Origin: Zygnema cylindricum
Taxonomy: Eukaryota; Streptophyta; Zygnematophyceae; Zygnematales; Zygnemataceae
Assembly (NCBI GenBank): GCA_037447655.1
Contig: JBBHKE010003418.1
Coordinates: forward strand, 64,001-113,161
DNA length: 49,161 nucleotides
Reading direction: 5' to 3'
The notes under the pieces were generated by a model, which did not search any database, was not told the DNA's origin, and saw nothing but the letters and a program-made list of their open reading frames with translations. Position numbers and translations under genes: made by a program. Each line of letters begins with the position of its first letter. Positions within the stretch are counted from its first letter, which is position 1. Below, piece after piece: positions 1 to 9,864 of the stretch.

Positions 1-144
1 ACCTCCATTGGCCCACAGAATGTTTAGCTTATATGAAGCCTCTAGGATAATATTTGCTCGTTTGAATTTCCCACTAAGTTAGTGCCACCCTGGCACGCAA
101 ATATTCCGACCACCCTCACACGTGTGAAGGCCCGACTCCCTTCA
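1..144 (-). mobile_element. Ty1/copia 5' leader and gag start, partial (runs off left edge)
   Basis: On the minus strand this matches, with scattered changes, the leader just upstream of gag in element A (about 3828-3975). Both copies share the GGGAGTC block, the ATATTATCCTAGAGGCTTC-like block and the CATTCTGTGGG that precedes or opens gag. Here it directly follows the LTR at 145-898, so a second internal region of the same family starts here and continues beyond the window. The protein itself is not visible. Identification rests on this internal repeat. Confidence 0.7.
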
Positions 145-898
145 GCAGAATGCAAAAAAAATCACTAAGTTTTCTCCCCTGGGCATTAAGTTATGACCGG
201 CCAAATATGGCCTATAAATACAAAAGGTCTCTCACAGAGAGGTGCCTCAAAAATTTCTAAGTCATATTCCCTCTCTAAACCCCGTACTACTACTGTACTC
301 AACCAACCACAAGACTGTAAAGTACAAGAAGTACAGCTGCCGCGGTACTTCTTGTATGGCCATGGTACTTCATGGCCGTCCCGTTGACGTGTGTCAGTTC
401 TTGAACTATGGTTGTTCTTCCCGTTATATCCGTTGTCCACTTATTGCTTGCCACGTGTCATCCACTAACATTGGCTCACAAACCATCGAATGAGCACTCC
501 GGTGCGTCGGCTTCATTGTGAGCCGTCTGATCCGAAGTCCGCAATTAATCACGTCTGTTTATATTCAAATTCTTTTTGTTTCGTAATTTTTGAAATGGAG
601 TATGTAGATTGGTATCATGTTTAAGTACGCAAAACACCCAACATATGTGTTGTTTTATCAATACCTAACGGATAAGGCCGGCGACTAACTACTAGGTGGT
701 GACTGTGAAGGGACTAGGATCAAATACTACTGGGATCACAAATCCCTTTAATAAATTATTTCTTTCTCTCTCTCTCTCTCTCCTTAGTCTGCACCTTGTG
801 TGCTAAGGAGACAACCATGGTGGCTCTCCGCCTAACACTCTCTCTCCTATCTAGAGTCTAGGAAATAAACTAGTGACCTGATAATTGATTTTTCAACA
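145..898 (-). mobile_element. Ty1/copia LTR (3' LTR of element A)
   Basis: In minus orientation it begins TGTTGAAAAATC, just after a purine-rich stretch (AAGTGGAG) and the end of the element A reading frame, and ends near position 145. It aligns in opposite orientation with the LTR at 6201-7116. Shared blocks are the GCCATGG/GGTTGTC block, a GATTTGATCCT-like block, ACTTAAACATG, GATGACACGTGGCA, CAGTCTTGTGGTTGG-like and TGGCCATTCATAACTTA-like segments. A (CT)n microsatellite lies at about 760-782. The 3' boundary is approximate because the leader follows without a clear break. No tRNA primer site could be recognised. Confidence 0.7.
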
Positions 899-1009
899 CT
901 CCACTTAATTCTTAGTCACTTTTTAGTTTTAATCCATACTTTTCTCTACAAAATAGCGATTTTGGAGAAAGCACATATTTTGTCATCATATCCGCCACCA
1001 TTATCCCAT

Positions 1010-2213
1010 AGCTGGCGTCACTCCAAGCGGTGATGTAAGCATTTCACCCGCCGAAATGCAACCATAGGTCTCTGGTTCCTACCATGTATCTCATTAATCT
1101 CTTCTAGATTCCTACTTATAACTCTTACAGCTGCCGCTATATCTGGATGGGTACAATTTATTAAATAAATTAAACTCCCTAGGATCTGTCTATAAGGAAT
1201 GTGTTTCATAAACTCTCTCGCTTCTTTATCTATCTGGTCTAAGATTACTATTCCTCCCTATATGCTCGTGTTAGACTCCTTCGTTAAGTCTATTAAAGTA
1301 GATCAACTACTTGCTTTCTCCATCTGAAACCTTTTTCAACATGTTTCTTATCTCTTCTTTGTGATTGAATTTTATCATTCTCTTTTCTGTATCTCTATCT
1401 ATGTGAATTCTTATATCTAGCTACTCCTAGATCTTTCATATCAAACTTACGCTTCAAATCGTTTTTTAACTTATTGATCTTTTCAATTGACTTACTCAAA
1501 ACTAATCGATCATCAACATTAATAACAACAAAAATTACACCATTCTCATCTTGAAACAAATAGATAGAATGGTGTGAACTAATTCAGATTTATCGAAAGT
1601 AAGTCAAGAACTCATCCAACTTAACGTTCCATTGTTGTGGCACGTGCTTAAGTCCATACAACAACTTGATCAATATACACACCATACTCTCTTGTCCATT
1701 CTCCTCAAAACCTTTTGGTTGCTTCATGTTTTCTTCTTGATGAACCTCCATGTTTTCCGTTGCTACCAGACTACGGAGAATTCTCACTACTGGAGCGAAG
1801 GTCTTGACATAATCTTTCCCCTTTTTCTATTTTTCTTGGAGTCTTTTACTACTCCTTCTTCCTCCCTCAAGTTCAATTACTGTTATCGACGGTATCCTCG
1901 GATTCTTCTTTGGATGCTCCTTGGCTCCCCTATCCATGGAGACCGGTTCAGTTGCTTCTTCTCCCCTCTTGTTTGATATGGGAGGAATCACTTTTTCCAC
2001 TTCAAATTTTCTTTTTGTTGTACTTGCATTGTCTTGATTAGTTGTCTCCCCCGTTACATCTTTTATTTCAAATTTAATTTTGACAATTATGTTGTATTTG
2101 ATGAGATCTATAGATTTCCCTTCATCCATTACAACTAGATGTTTTACCAAGATTATATCTTTCTCGTCAAGATGATAGACTCTATATCCCTTTACCTCCT
2201 CATCATATCCCAC
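1010..2213 (-). pseudogene. copia integrase tail plus reverse transcriptase remnant
   Basis: 2213-1827 reads GYDEEVKGYRVYHL, the end-of-integrase block that precedes RT in copia, followed by an acidic linker. 1787-1590 carries RT residues ending in a GLK-x2-P-x-QWN-like block. Compared with element B, about 10 residues are missing from the segment that normally holds the first catalytic Asp (the MDIKxAF region of B is absent). The later YVDD box reads NVDD at about 1522. 1209-1018 is the RT/RNase H connection (YRQILGSLIYL), after which nearly all of RNase H is deleted. Confidence 0.8.
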
Positions 2214-2229
2214 TAAGTATCCAGGTTTA

Positions 2230-2660
2230 CCCTATGCATCCACTTTATTTGCACAAAAATACAAAACTCCCTTCTTTTCATTTCTTAAGGCAATCAAAAA
2301 CTTGCCTTGGCTTCCCATTTCAGCTATGAAATCAACCTCATTTTCAAAGCTAATGGTAAAGACACATTTTCTAGTTTTTGCCTCAAATTATTTGTCATCT
2401 AACACCAATGTAGATAACAGTTTTTTTTTAACTGAGGGATATACAAAACATCTGACAAGGTCAATATGGATACCTTTCCATCCACTAAGACCTTAAGGTT
2501 TACTGATCCCACTAAACTAGTGGTGACAATTCTCCCATCCGCGTACTCTATCTCAATGAATGGAATTTTTTTCAGTTTTATAAACCATTTTCTATCTGTT
2601 CACATATGCACGGATGCTTCTGAGTCAACGATCCACCATACCTCGGGTGTCTCTTTGATA
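2230..2660 (-). pseudogene. copia protease remnant
   Basis: Translated on the minus strand near 2645-2600, the sequence contains WWIVDSEASVHMC, matching the copia aspartic protease active-site block, in which DSG is expected. Here Gly is replaced by Glu, which should abolish catalysis. It continues with a short protease-like stretch (IEIEYADGRIVTTSLVGSVNLKV) and a DVLYIPQ-like motif. The frame then decays into stops before the integrase tail. It belongs to element A. Confidence 0.65.
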
Positions 2661-3268
2661 CCTCTAAGGCACACTTTTGCCTTCTTGGAATTTCTGTCTT
2701 CATGTCGTTTCTTTTTGGCATTTCATCGAGGAGATGCTCCTCGTCAAATGTCTCCTCCTCGTCTCCACCGACTTGTGTTGCCAGAAGTGTCTTCTTTTTC
2801 CCTCTTTGTTTTGAATTTGCCTATCCATCTTTCATTCGTAGCTCCGCCAATCTGGTGGAATCTATCATGTAGTGCCCGGGTTTATTACAAAAATAGCATA
2901 ATCCCTTTGGAGAACCCTTTTCGGTCCCTCATATTGTCCTTTTTTTCCCCCTCCACCGAAAGGCTTGTAAGGTTTTTTTCCATTTCGGTTCTTCTAATCT
3001 ATCCCTGCAGCAAGTGCTTGAGTACTAGGATCTCCTTGACGGAGTTCCATCAAATTCTCTTGGACGAAGATCATCCCAACAACTGAGTTCCATATCCATC
3101 GGTTGTCAGGTAGTTCTTGAACCCGGTTTACAATATTTTCATACTCATCTGGAAATTTCATGATAAGAGTATTGACTTTCTGTTTTTTTGTCCTACCTTT
3201 CCTGCACTCTCAAGTTCAAAATAAAGTCCAACAAGATCATTACAAAAATCTAGCATGTTACCACCTTT

Positions 3269-3844
3269 CTAAACATAGGCTTCTATTTTCTGGTTTGCTA
3301 GCTGTTTTTCCAAGATAGTTCCACTATTATACAGGCTCACTAGAGACTTCCAAACTTCTGCATACTTAGTTAGATTGAGAAGAGGAAGAGCAATTGCTTG
3401 TGTGAGATTCCTCAAAATAATATGTTTGGCCACCTCATTTTTATAGTGCCAAACCTCTTGGTCATTATCTTTTGTTTTCTGTACAGATGGTGTTATTGCT
3501 GCTCCAGCAGTTGGTCCTCCAGTTGTTGCAAGTATGGCTTTCTCCTTCCCTTTCTCTCCATCCATGATTTTGGTTTCTTCATTGTCCTTAGCTTCCTTTG
3601 AGACTCTAAGCACTCCTCTGCCTAGTACAGATGCTCTTGGAAATCGAGATCCTCCAAAACCTAGTGGGGCTCCAATGCTTGGTGCAGGACACCTCTCATA
3701 CCCCGATACTATTCCCCAAAGGTGTTTTTCAATTAAGGTAACTCTCATCATTGCTTCCCAATAAATAAACCATTTTCCCTCGAAAATGGGCACCCTAAAG
3801 TGTGGGCCCATAACCTGTAATTTTGTGACCCACAGAATGTCCAA
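3269..3844 (-). pseudogene. copia gag remnant
   Basis: A 191-codon open frame. The first third carries the F-x-G-x-x-F-x-x-W-type pattern (FEGKWFIYWEAMMRVTL) and an LW motif. The last part (HIILRNLTQAIALPLLNLTKYAEVW followed by LYNSGT) resembles the copia gag UBN2-type domain. The middle is a low-complexity linker rich in Gly, Pro and Lys. The reading frame then breaks. A degenerate zinc knuckle follows near 2905-2865 (CYFCNKPGH, with Ser where the fourth ligand Cys should be). It is part of element A and not expected to be functional. Confidence 0.7.
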
Positions 3845-3990
3845 CTTATATAAAGCCTCTACGATAATATTTGCACGTTTGACTTTCCCACTGAATAAGT
3901 GTCACCCTAACACGCAATTATTTTGACCACCCTCACCCATTTGAAGGCTTGACTCCCTTGAGCCGAATTACTTGAGTAGTAAAAGGCCAA

Positions 3991-6190
3991 ACACCTTATG
4001 AGAGATGGACCGGCCGAAAATCAGATATTTCACACTTAAAGGTTTTTGGCAGGCAAGTGTTCAGTCTAGATACAAATGGGTCAAATACGAAGTTAGATAT
4101 GAAAGGAAAACCATGATGTCTACTAGGATATGATAAAGATGTAAAAGGATATAGAGTCTATGATCTTAAATGAGAAGATATAATTTCAGTGAAGCATCTA
4201 GTGGTTATGGATGAACAGAAATCTATAAATCCCTTTAAGTATACAAAATCATTTAAAATAATATTTGCGACAAAAAACTCCGATGACTTTGAGCTTCCTA
4301 ACTACCCACGTTTTCAAGAAGATGACAACATTGCACATACAAATCACATCGAGAAGGACTCAACCGCTGAACCTCAAGTGACAATTCCACCCGAAGCGGA
4401 AGACGTGATGGAAATAGACCCGTAACCAAAAGACAGAGAAGAACTCGAGATTAATCGAAAGAATCCACTGCAGCCATCTATTCTAGTAGCACACTTTGAG
4501 GGAGGAAATAGAAGCAGCAAAGAGTGCAAGAGAAACAAGTTAACAACAAGGTAACCAAACTGTCTCATCCTGATGAACTCCAAACTTATGGTGAGGCAAT
4601 AAATTGTCTTGAGAGGAACCGGTGGAAGACAGCCATTAATGAGGAGATAGCTTCAATTAGGGTGGCTTATACATGGGAGTTAGTGGACTATCCTCCTAAC
4701 CGAAAGCCAATCGAGTGTAACTGGGTATTTGAACCGAAACTTAACCCTGAAAAAACCATTGAGCGATACAAGGATCAGTTAGTGGCAAAGGGATTACTCA
4801 GAAAGAGGGAATTCACTACGAGGAGAAATTTTCCCTTGTCATTAGGTTTCCCTCCGTCCGAATACTTCTCAGTCTGGCGGTAGCAGAAGACATGGAAGTA
4901 CATCAAATGGACATCAAGAGAGCCTTCCAATATGGAGAGTTGGAAGAAAAGATATGTATGCGACAGATCAAAGGATTTGTGGAGAAAGGGGAGGAGAGCA
5001 AGGTTTACAATTGATCAAATCTTTGTAGGGGGCTGAAACAGGCGCCCCGGCAATAGAATAAGAAGCTCAATGAGTTTTTTACACGTTTGGGATACATTCG
5101 GATCAGCTCAGATCACTCAATTTATTTGTTTGAAGATGAGGAAAAAATTATATTTATTGCAATTTATGTTGATGATTTGCTTGTCTTAAGTAAATCCATG
5201 GATAAAATAAATAAGTTGAAAACGGATCTTACAGGTAGATTTGAGATGAACGATATGGGAGAAGCAAGGTATATTTTGGGAATTCAAATAAAGAGAGACA
5301 AGGATCGAAGAATAATTCGCTTAACTCTAAAAGAGGCCATTGGGAACATGCTTGAAAACTTTCAAATGAACAAGGCTACATTTGTAGAACCCCAATGGAA
5401 CTAAAGAAAGGAAAAGAGGTGAGTTTTGAAGGGAAAGTTAAGGTTTTGGATGATGAACTAGGACCAAAAGAGCAAAAAATCATGGAGATTATTCATTACA
5501 GGCAAGTAGTAAGGAACTTAATCTACTTTATGAACTGTACCATACCTAATTTAGCTGCAGCTGTAGGAGTGTTGAGTCGGAGTTTAAATGCTCCCACTAA
5601 AAGGGATAACGAGGCAGCAAAGAGAGTTCTTAGATATTTGATAGGGCCTAGAGATCTATGGTTGCATTTGGGTGGGGATAACACTGACATCACCAATTCG
5701 AGTGATGCCGGTTATGGGGATGCTCTTATGAAGAGATGTACGTCTGGATATGTGTTGTATGTGGGAGATGGTGCATGTTGCTAGAGCAGTAAGCAGCAAA
5801 AGGTTAATACTCAATCCATAATTGAGGAAGAGTATATGGCTTCTTGCTCTGCTGTAAAAGAATTGATGTGGTTCGAGTCTTTGCTTCGTGAGCTTGGTCA
5901 TCTTAAGAGTGGTGTGCAAAAAATCTTTTATGATAATAAGGCAGCCATTGCAATTGCTGCCAATCCTAAACATCACTTTAAAGCCAAACATATGGACATT
6001 AGACTTAGTTTTATTAGGGAGAAGGTGGAAAACAAAATAATCAGTTTAGAATTCAGATCGGATAGTGAAATGGTAGCATTCAGATCGGATAATGAAATGG
6101 TAGCAGATATGATGACTAAACCTGTCCCCTCTCCTAAACTAATTTTCTGTAGGCATAAGTGTGGACTCAAATTAAAAGGTGACTAGGAAA
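3991..6190 (+). pseudogene. Ty1/copia element B: integrase tail, RT and RNase H, 5'-truncated
   Basis: It opens with the integrase tail (GYDKDVKGYRVYD near 4125-4170, then VVMDEQKS), followed by RT from 4524 (WVFEPKLNPEKTIERYKDQLVAKG). Next come MDIKRAF near 4905, an intact YVDDLLVLS box near 5165-5190, the RNase H connection at 5395 and RNase H residues DAGYGD, EEEYMA and DNKAAI. It ends in ADMMTKPVPSPK and GLKLKGD-stop at 6186. In-frame stops replace expected Trp codons (for example near 5055 and 5783) and there are frameshifts near 4850 and 5400. Gag, protease and most of integrase are absent. A 27-base in-frame duplication lies at 6052-6105. Confidence 0.9.
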
Positions 6191-6200
6191 TAAAGGGTGT

Positions 6201-7116
6201 GTAGACACTAATGGTTTTCTTTTAGTATTTTCTAGGTTTGAATATTGTAAAATAAAAGACAAAAAAGAAACACTCACAACCTGCCTCTAACTCCTCTCTC
6301 AAGTCCCCACACTTGTGGTAGTCACTAAAGACTAGAGAGGGAGTTAGAGCCATGGCTGCCTCGGTTGTCCAAAGAGACAAGAATGCACATTTTGGTAGAG
6401 TTTGGATTTGATCCTGGTACCTACCGTCCGTCAAAGTAGCCGTTAGCTTTGTCCTATAAGTAGCCGTTAGCTTTGTCCTATAGTCTACGACCAATGTTGA
6501 GATATATAGGGTCTAATAATTACTTAAACATGTACACGTAGGAAATTCCATTTAACTAGATGAACGGTTTTGAGAGCATAAATTCAGTTGTACTTTATGT
6601 ATTTGATGAAACAAATGATACGGACATTTGTTTCGACAACTTGTATTAAAAGTTGACTTCGGATCGAACGGCCATTGTGCGAGCCGACATCGCCGAATGG
6701 TCGTTTTGGCGGTTTACGTTCACCATCACACAAGATGACACGTGGCAGCATCTCATTAACTTGCGGAATCTCGGGAAAGCATCACAACATGTCCGGATCT
6801 GACAGGCGTCACCTCTTTGGCCATGTTCGTTTCTGGCCATGTCGACAGGCGTCACCTCTTTGGCCATGTTCGTTTCTGGCCATATCGAACAGTGGCTGTA
6901 CAGAAAGTACTCCGACACCAATACTTTTTGTACTGCACAGTCGTGTGATTGGTGCCGTACTTTAGTAGAAGGGGGTTCAGAGAGGGGTTTAGGACTTAGA
7001 CATTTTAGTAGTAGCCGCCTCTCTCTAAAGGCATCTGTATTTACAGGCCATCTTTGGCCATTCATAACTTACTCCTCAAGGGAGCGAATTCAGTGATTCT
7101 TTTTGCTATCGACTCA
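6201..7116 (+). mobile_element. Ty1/copia LTR (3' LTR of element B)
   Basis: It starts TGTAGACACTAATGG just after AATAAAGGG, which sits where a polypurine tract belongs, 15 bases past the element B stop. It ends near TATCGACTCA at 7116. It is homologous over most of its length to the inverted LTR at 145-898. It contains two tandem duplications: about 24 bases at 6435-6483 (AAGTAGCCGTTAGC units) and about 42 bases at 6799-6882 (GACAGGCGTCACC units). These largely explain why it is longer than the other LTR. Boundaries are approximate. Confidence 0.75.
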
Positions 7117-7250
7117 GGGGAGTCTTCTCTTGACAGAAGTGAAGTTGGTCAAAGTTATTGTGTGCCAGGTGGCAGTTATTCTTGTTGGAAAGCAAAGGGG
7201 TCAAGGTTATCCTAGGGGCTTCGTGTGAGCTGCCCACACTGAGGACCTAT
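7117..7250 (+). mobile_element. copia 5' leader following the element B LTR
   Basis: It aligns with the leaders at 1-144 and 3828-3975 (opposite strand). Shared segments are GGGGAGTC, GTGCCAG/GGTGGCA, GTTATCCTAGGGGCTTC and GAGCTGCCCACA-like. A leader belongs downstream of a 5' LTR, so this LTR was also followed by the start of another internal region, now cut off at about 7250. Confidence 0.6.
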
Positions 7251-7263
7251 AGAGCTCTCACTT

Positions 7264-7394
7264 GCCAGTACTAGTGATACTTCAGCTGGCAGTACTAGTG
7301 ATACTTCAGCTGGCAGTACTAGCTGTTGCTGCTGCCAGTACTAGTGTTTCTTTAGTGTTTCTTTAGCTGGTAGTACTAGCTATTGCTGCTGCTA
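7264..7394. repeat. minisatellite, about 24-base unit
   Basis: Five imperfect units built on CAGTACTAG are separated by either TGATACTTCAGCTGG or CTGTTGCTGCTG. The fourth unit has an internal duplication of TGTTTCTTTAG. It lies immediately after the copia leader and may mark where that element was truncated. Confidence 0.8.
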
Positions 7395-9864
7395 GTGCAA
7401 GAACTAAAAATGTAACCTTTCTATAATACTAGTCGCTGGAAATGGATAAGCAGTAATGGCTACCAATCTGCATTGGTAGGCACTCCAACCTGATTGTCTG
7501 AACAGTCTGCAATTTTATTTTTCAGATCATACTTTGACTAAATTAGTGTGAACTTTTCGTATGTAAAGTTATCTACGTACTAAACAAGTAATTATACGGA
7601 TTAGAGAATTAGTATTTTTTTGTCCGTTACATTATGCGGCGTCTACCTTAAAGTCACGGAACGAAAATCACGTCGTACGTGGCGTATCAGACAATTTGTC
7701 TTTTCGCAAAAATAACATATTGTATAAAATAATAAATTTAAAAAATACTATGCATCCCCATAATTTATGTTGGTCCCGGTACGATACATCGAGGAGTTTG
7801 CTTGATCCATATTCGATTTATCGAATATCGAAATTATTGCGATAGGAATTTGCCCGATACCTAACACTACCGTACATAACTGGTATAAACTATAAAATTG
7901 AAAATGTGTGATTTCTAAGAAGGTTTTTTCCCGTTTAACTTCAAAAGTCGGTCGGTTCTGTAATTTACTATGTAGGGCGCACCTCCTTGCTGCGGTAATT
8001 TAGCCAAACATGAATGATAATTAAAATTGGGCCGTCCGCTCTATATTTACAAAAACACCTGACGGCCACTGTGAAATCGATTGTATAATTCACCTCCCTG
8101 AAATGGGAAAAGAGTGTCAATGCCTTCTTGTGTCGGCTCTCATGTCAGTCCACGGTCCTACTTAATGCAAACAAGGTGTGGTAAGTCCTGCAAGCCTCAG
8201 TTTATTTATTGCTAACACTATTTTGTGTCCAGAGGTAATTGACGTCGATAATGATAAAAACTCTGCTTGCTTCCACTAATGGCTATCATCATTCATTTAT
8301 TTCAACATTAATGTCCATTTGTTGTGTTTGGAGTTTCATTATCATCCAATAATTCTAGTTATGCAAGAGTTTGTCTTCATCTCAGAAAACACTTATATGA
8401 CACAATTATGAATTGAAGTAAGACATATCTTGATTAAAATTGCTCGACATTTGCATTGCGTCACAATGGCATTCCGCAAATGAGTGTCTCATTGACTTCT
8501 GGATGCATCCATGGGCACAAACTGTCAAGAGAAATGCAAGTTTTACCCGACCATAAAACTGCTCCAATGTCATCATAAAAAACCAAAAGCAAAAAAAAAT
8601 GCACTCCACCTTCATGTGAACAATTAGTACCAATATTACAAAAACGACGGACAAATAGAACACATGCGTCCACAACCAGATTGGCCTAGAGATAAAAATA
8701 TAATTAAACAAACGAGGAAATATGTCAATAAGTGGATAAACAAAAATATTTGTTCCAATAGAGAGGAAGTCTCGCAGGCAACAATCCTGCCCTATGCTTT
8801 GACACACTTGTATGAGAGTTAGATTGACAGAAAGCCACGATAACTTATATGTCAAACACTAAATGTCATAAGGAGAAGTAAAAAGAAATCGGCAACACTG
8901 CCGTAAATTCTCTCCACAGGAAAGACCTATCTTTATTTATTTGAGGATTTAACACAGCAAATTAGACTTTGCAAAAGCAGTGAACAATACCACCATAAAA
9001 GAACATTTCTCTCCCCTATCTTGTTTAAACTCCACGTTAAAAATACTACATGTTAAGACGTCCAGTCTCACGAACTTGAGAAATACTCCAATTTAACTAT
9101 TACATCGACCTACTCGATAATAGAGGGTCAAAAACTATTATACAAATCCAACCACTATTTAGCTTACAGACATATTATTCCGATAAATGAATGAAGGGGC
9201 AAGTGAAGGGACAGTGACAGAGGCAAAAGACTAAACAAGTCATTTACACGTGCATTACGGGAAGGAACTAAAGAAGGACGAAAACCTAAATTCTACTAAG
9301 AACTAAGTATCTTGATCAAGTGTCAGGTGACTAACCAGATGCCTTCTCTTTTGGTTTCGAAAAAGAAAATCACGACTATATACATAACCGTGACAAACAT
9401 CGATAAGGATACCCTTTTACAGGGTAAAAATAATGCGGCCGACTAATCAGACCTAGAAGAGGAGTAAGTCCCACGGGAACAGATGAAGTGAGCACCATTT
9501 TTTATCCCAGGCTTCAATAACGAAGCCTTATATCCTTTAAAAAAAGCTGTTGCAAGGACTCCTTTTATTACTTCGTTGCAAACCCTAAAACTGGGATGAA
9601 ATATGTCACATAACCTAACTGTAGGCTCGAATAGGGCCTACCTATGGGTGATGTAAACCATAAAATTTCCACATTGAAAAATTCATAAACTCAGAAAGCA
9701 CAATCGCCATTTTGTTGTTGTCTTAACCAAACGTGTTGCGAGGTTCAACCTCAACGCCACGTCATTTGACCGAAACTCTTTCGGTTTCCTGACTTCAGTG
9801 GTCGACTTCCATAGTAACTCCCATTACCTCCTCTTTGCAATGACTTCACAAGTCCAATCATCAC
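7395..9864. other. 2.5 kb without a recognisable gene
   Basis: AT-rich sequence. The longest open frame is 149 codons on the minus strand (8406-8855). It is hydrophobic and Cys/Phe-rich with no family motif and no splice-consistent extension, so I treat it as chance. No repeats beyond short homopolymers were noticed. Confidence 0.5.

Larger units (their letters stand above)
899..3990 (-). mobile_element. Ty1/copia element A, internal region, decayed and deleted
   Basis: The order on the minus strand is leader (about 3990-3845), gag (3844-3269), zinc knuckle (about 2900), protease (about 2640), integrase C-terminal tail (2213-1827), RT (1790-1010), and a short tail with the family's C-terminal motif ADMMTK (about 995). 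This gag-PR-INT-RT-RNaseH order is that of Ty1/copia. Protease and integrase tail are only about 400 bases apart, so the integrase catalytic core is deleted; most of RNase H is also missing. Several frameshifts and stops are present. No 5' LTR is found: at about 3985 the sequence switches to element B in the other orientation. The element cannot be autonomous. Confidence 0.85.

Noticed and set aside
8406-8855. 149-codon minus-strand ORF with several hydrophobic stretches, possible membrane protein
   Set aside because: Low-complexity composition (Phe, Cys, Val), no family motif, no splice partners, and expected by chance in AT-rich DNA read in six frames.
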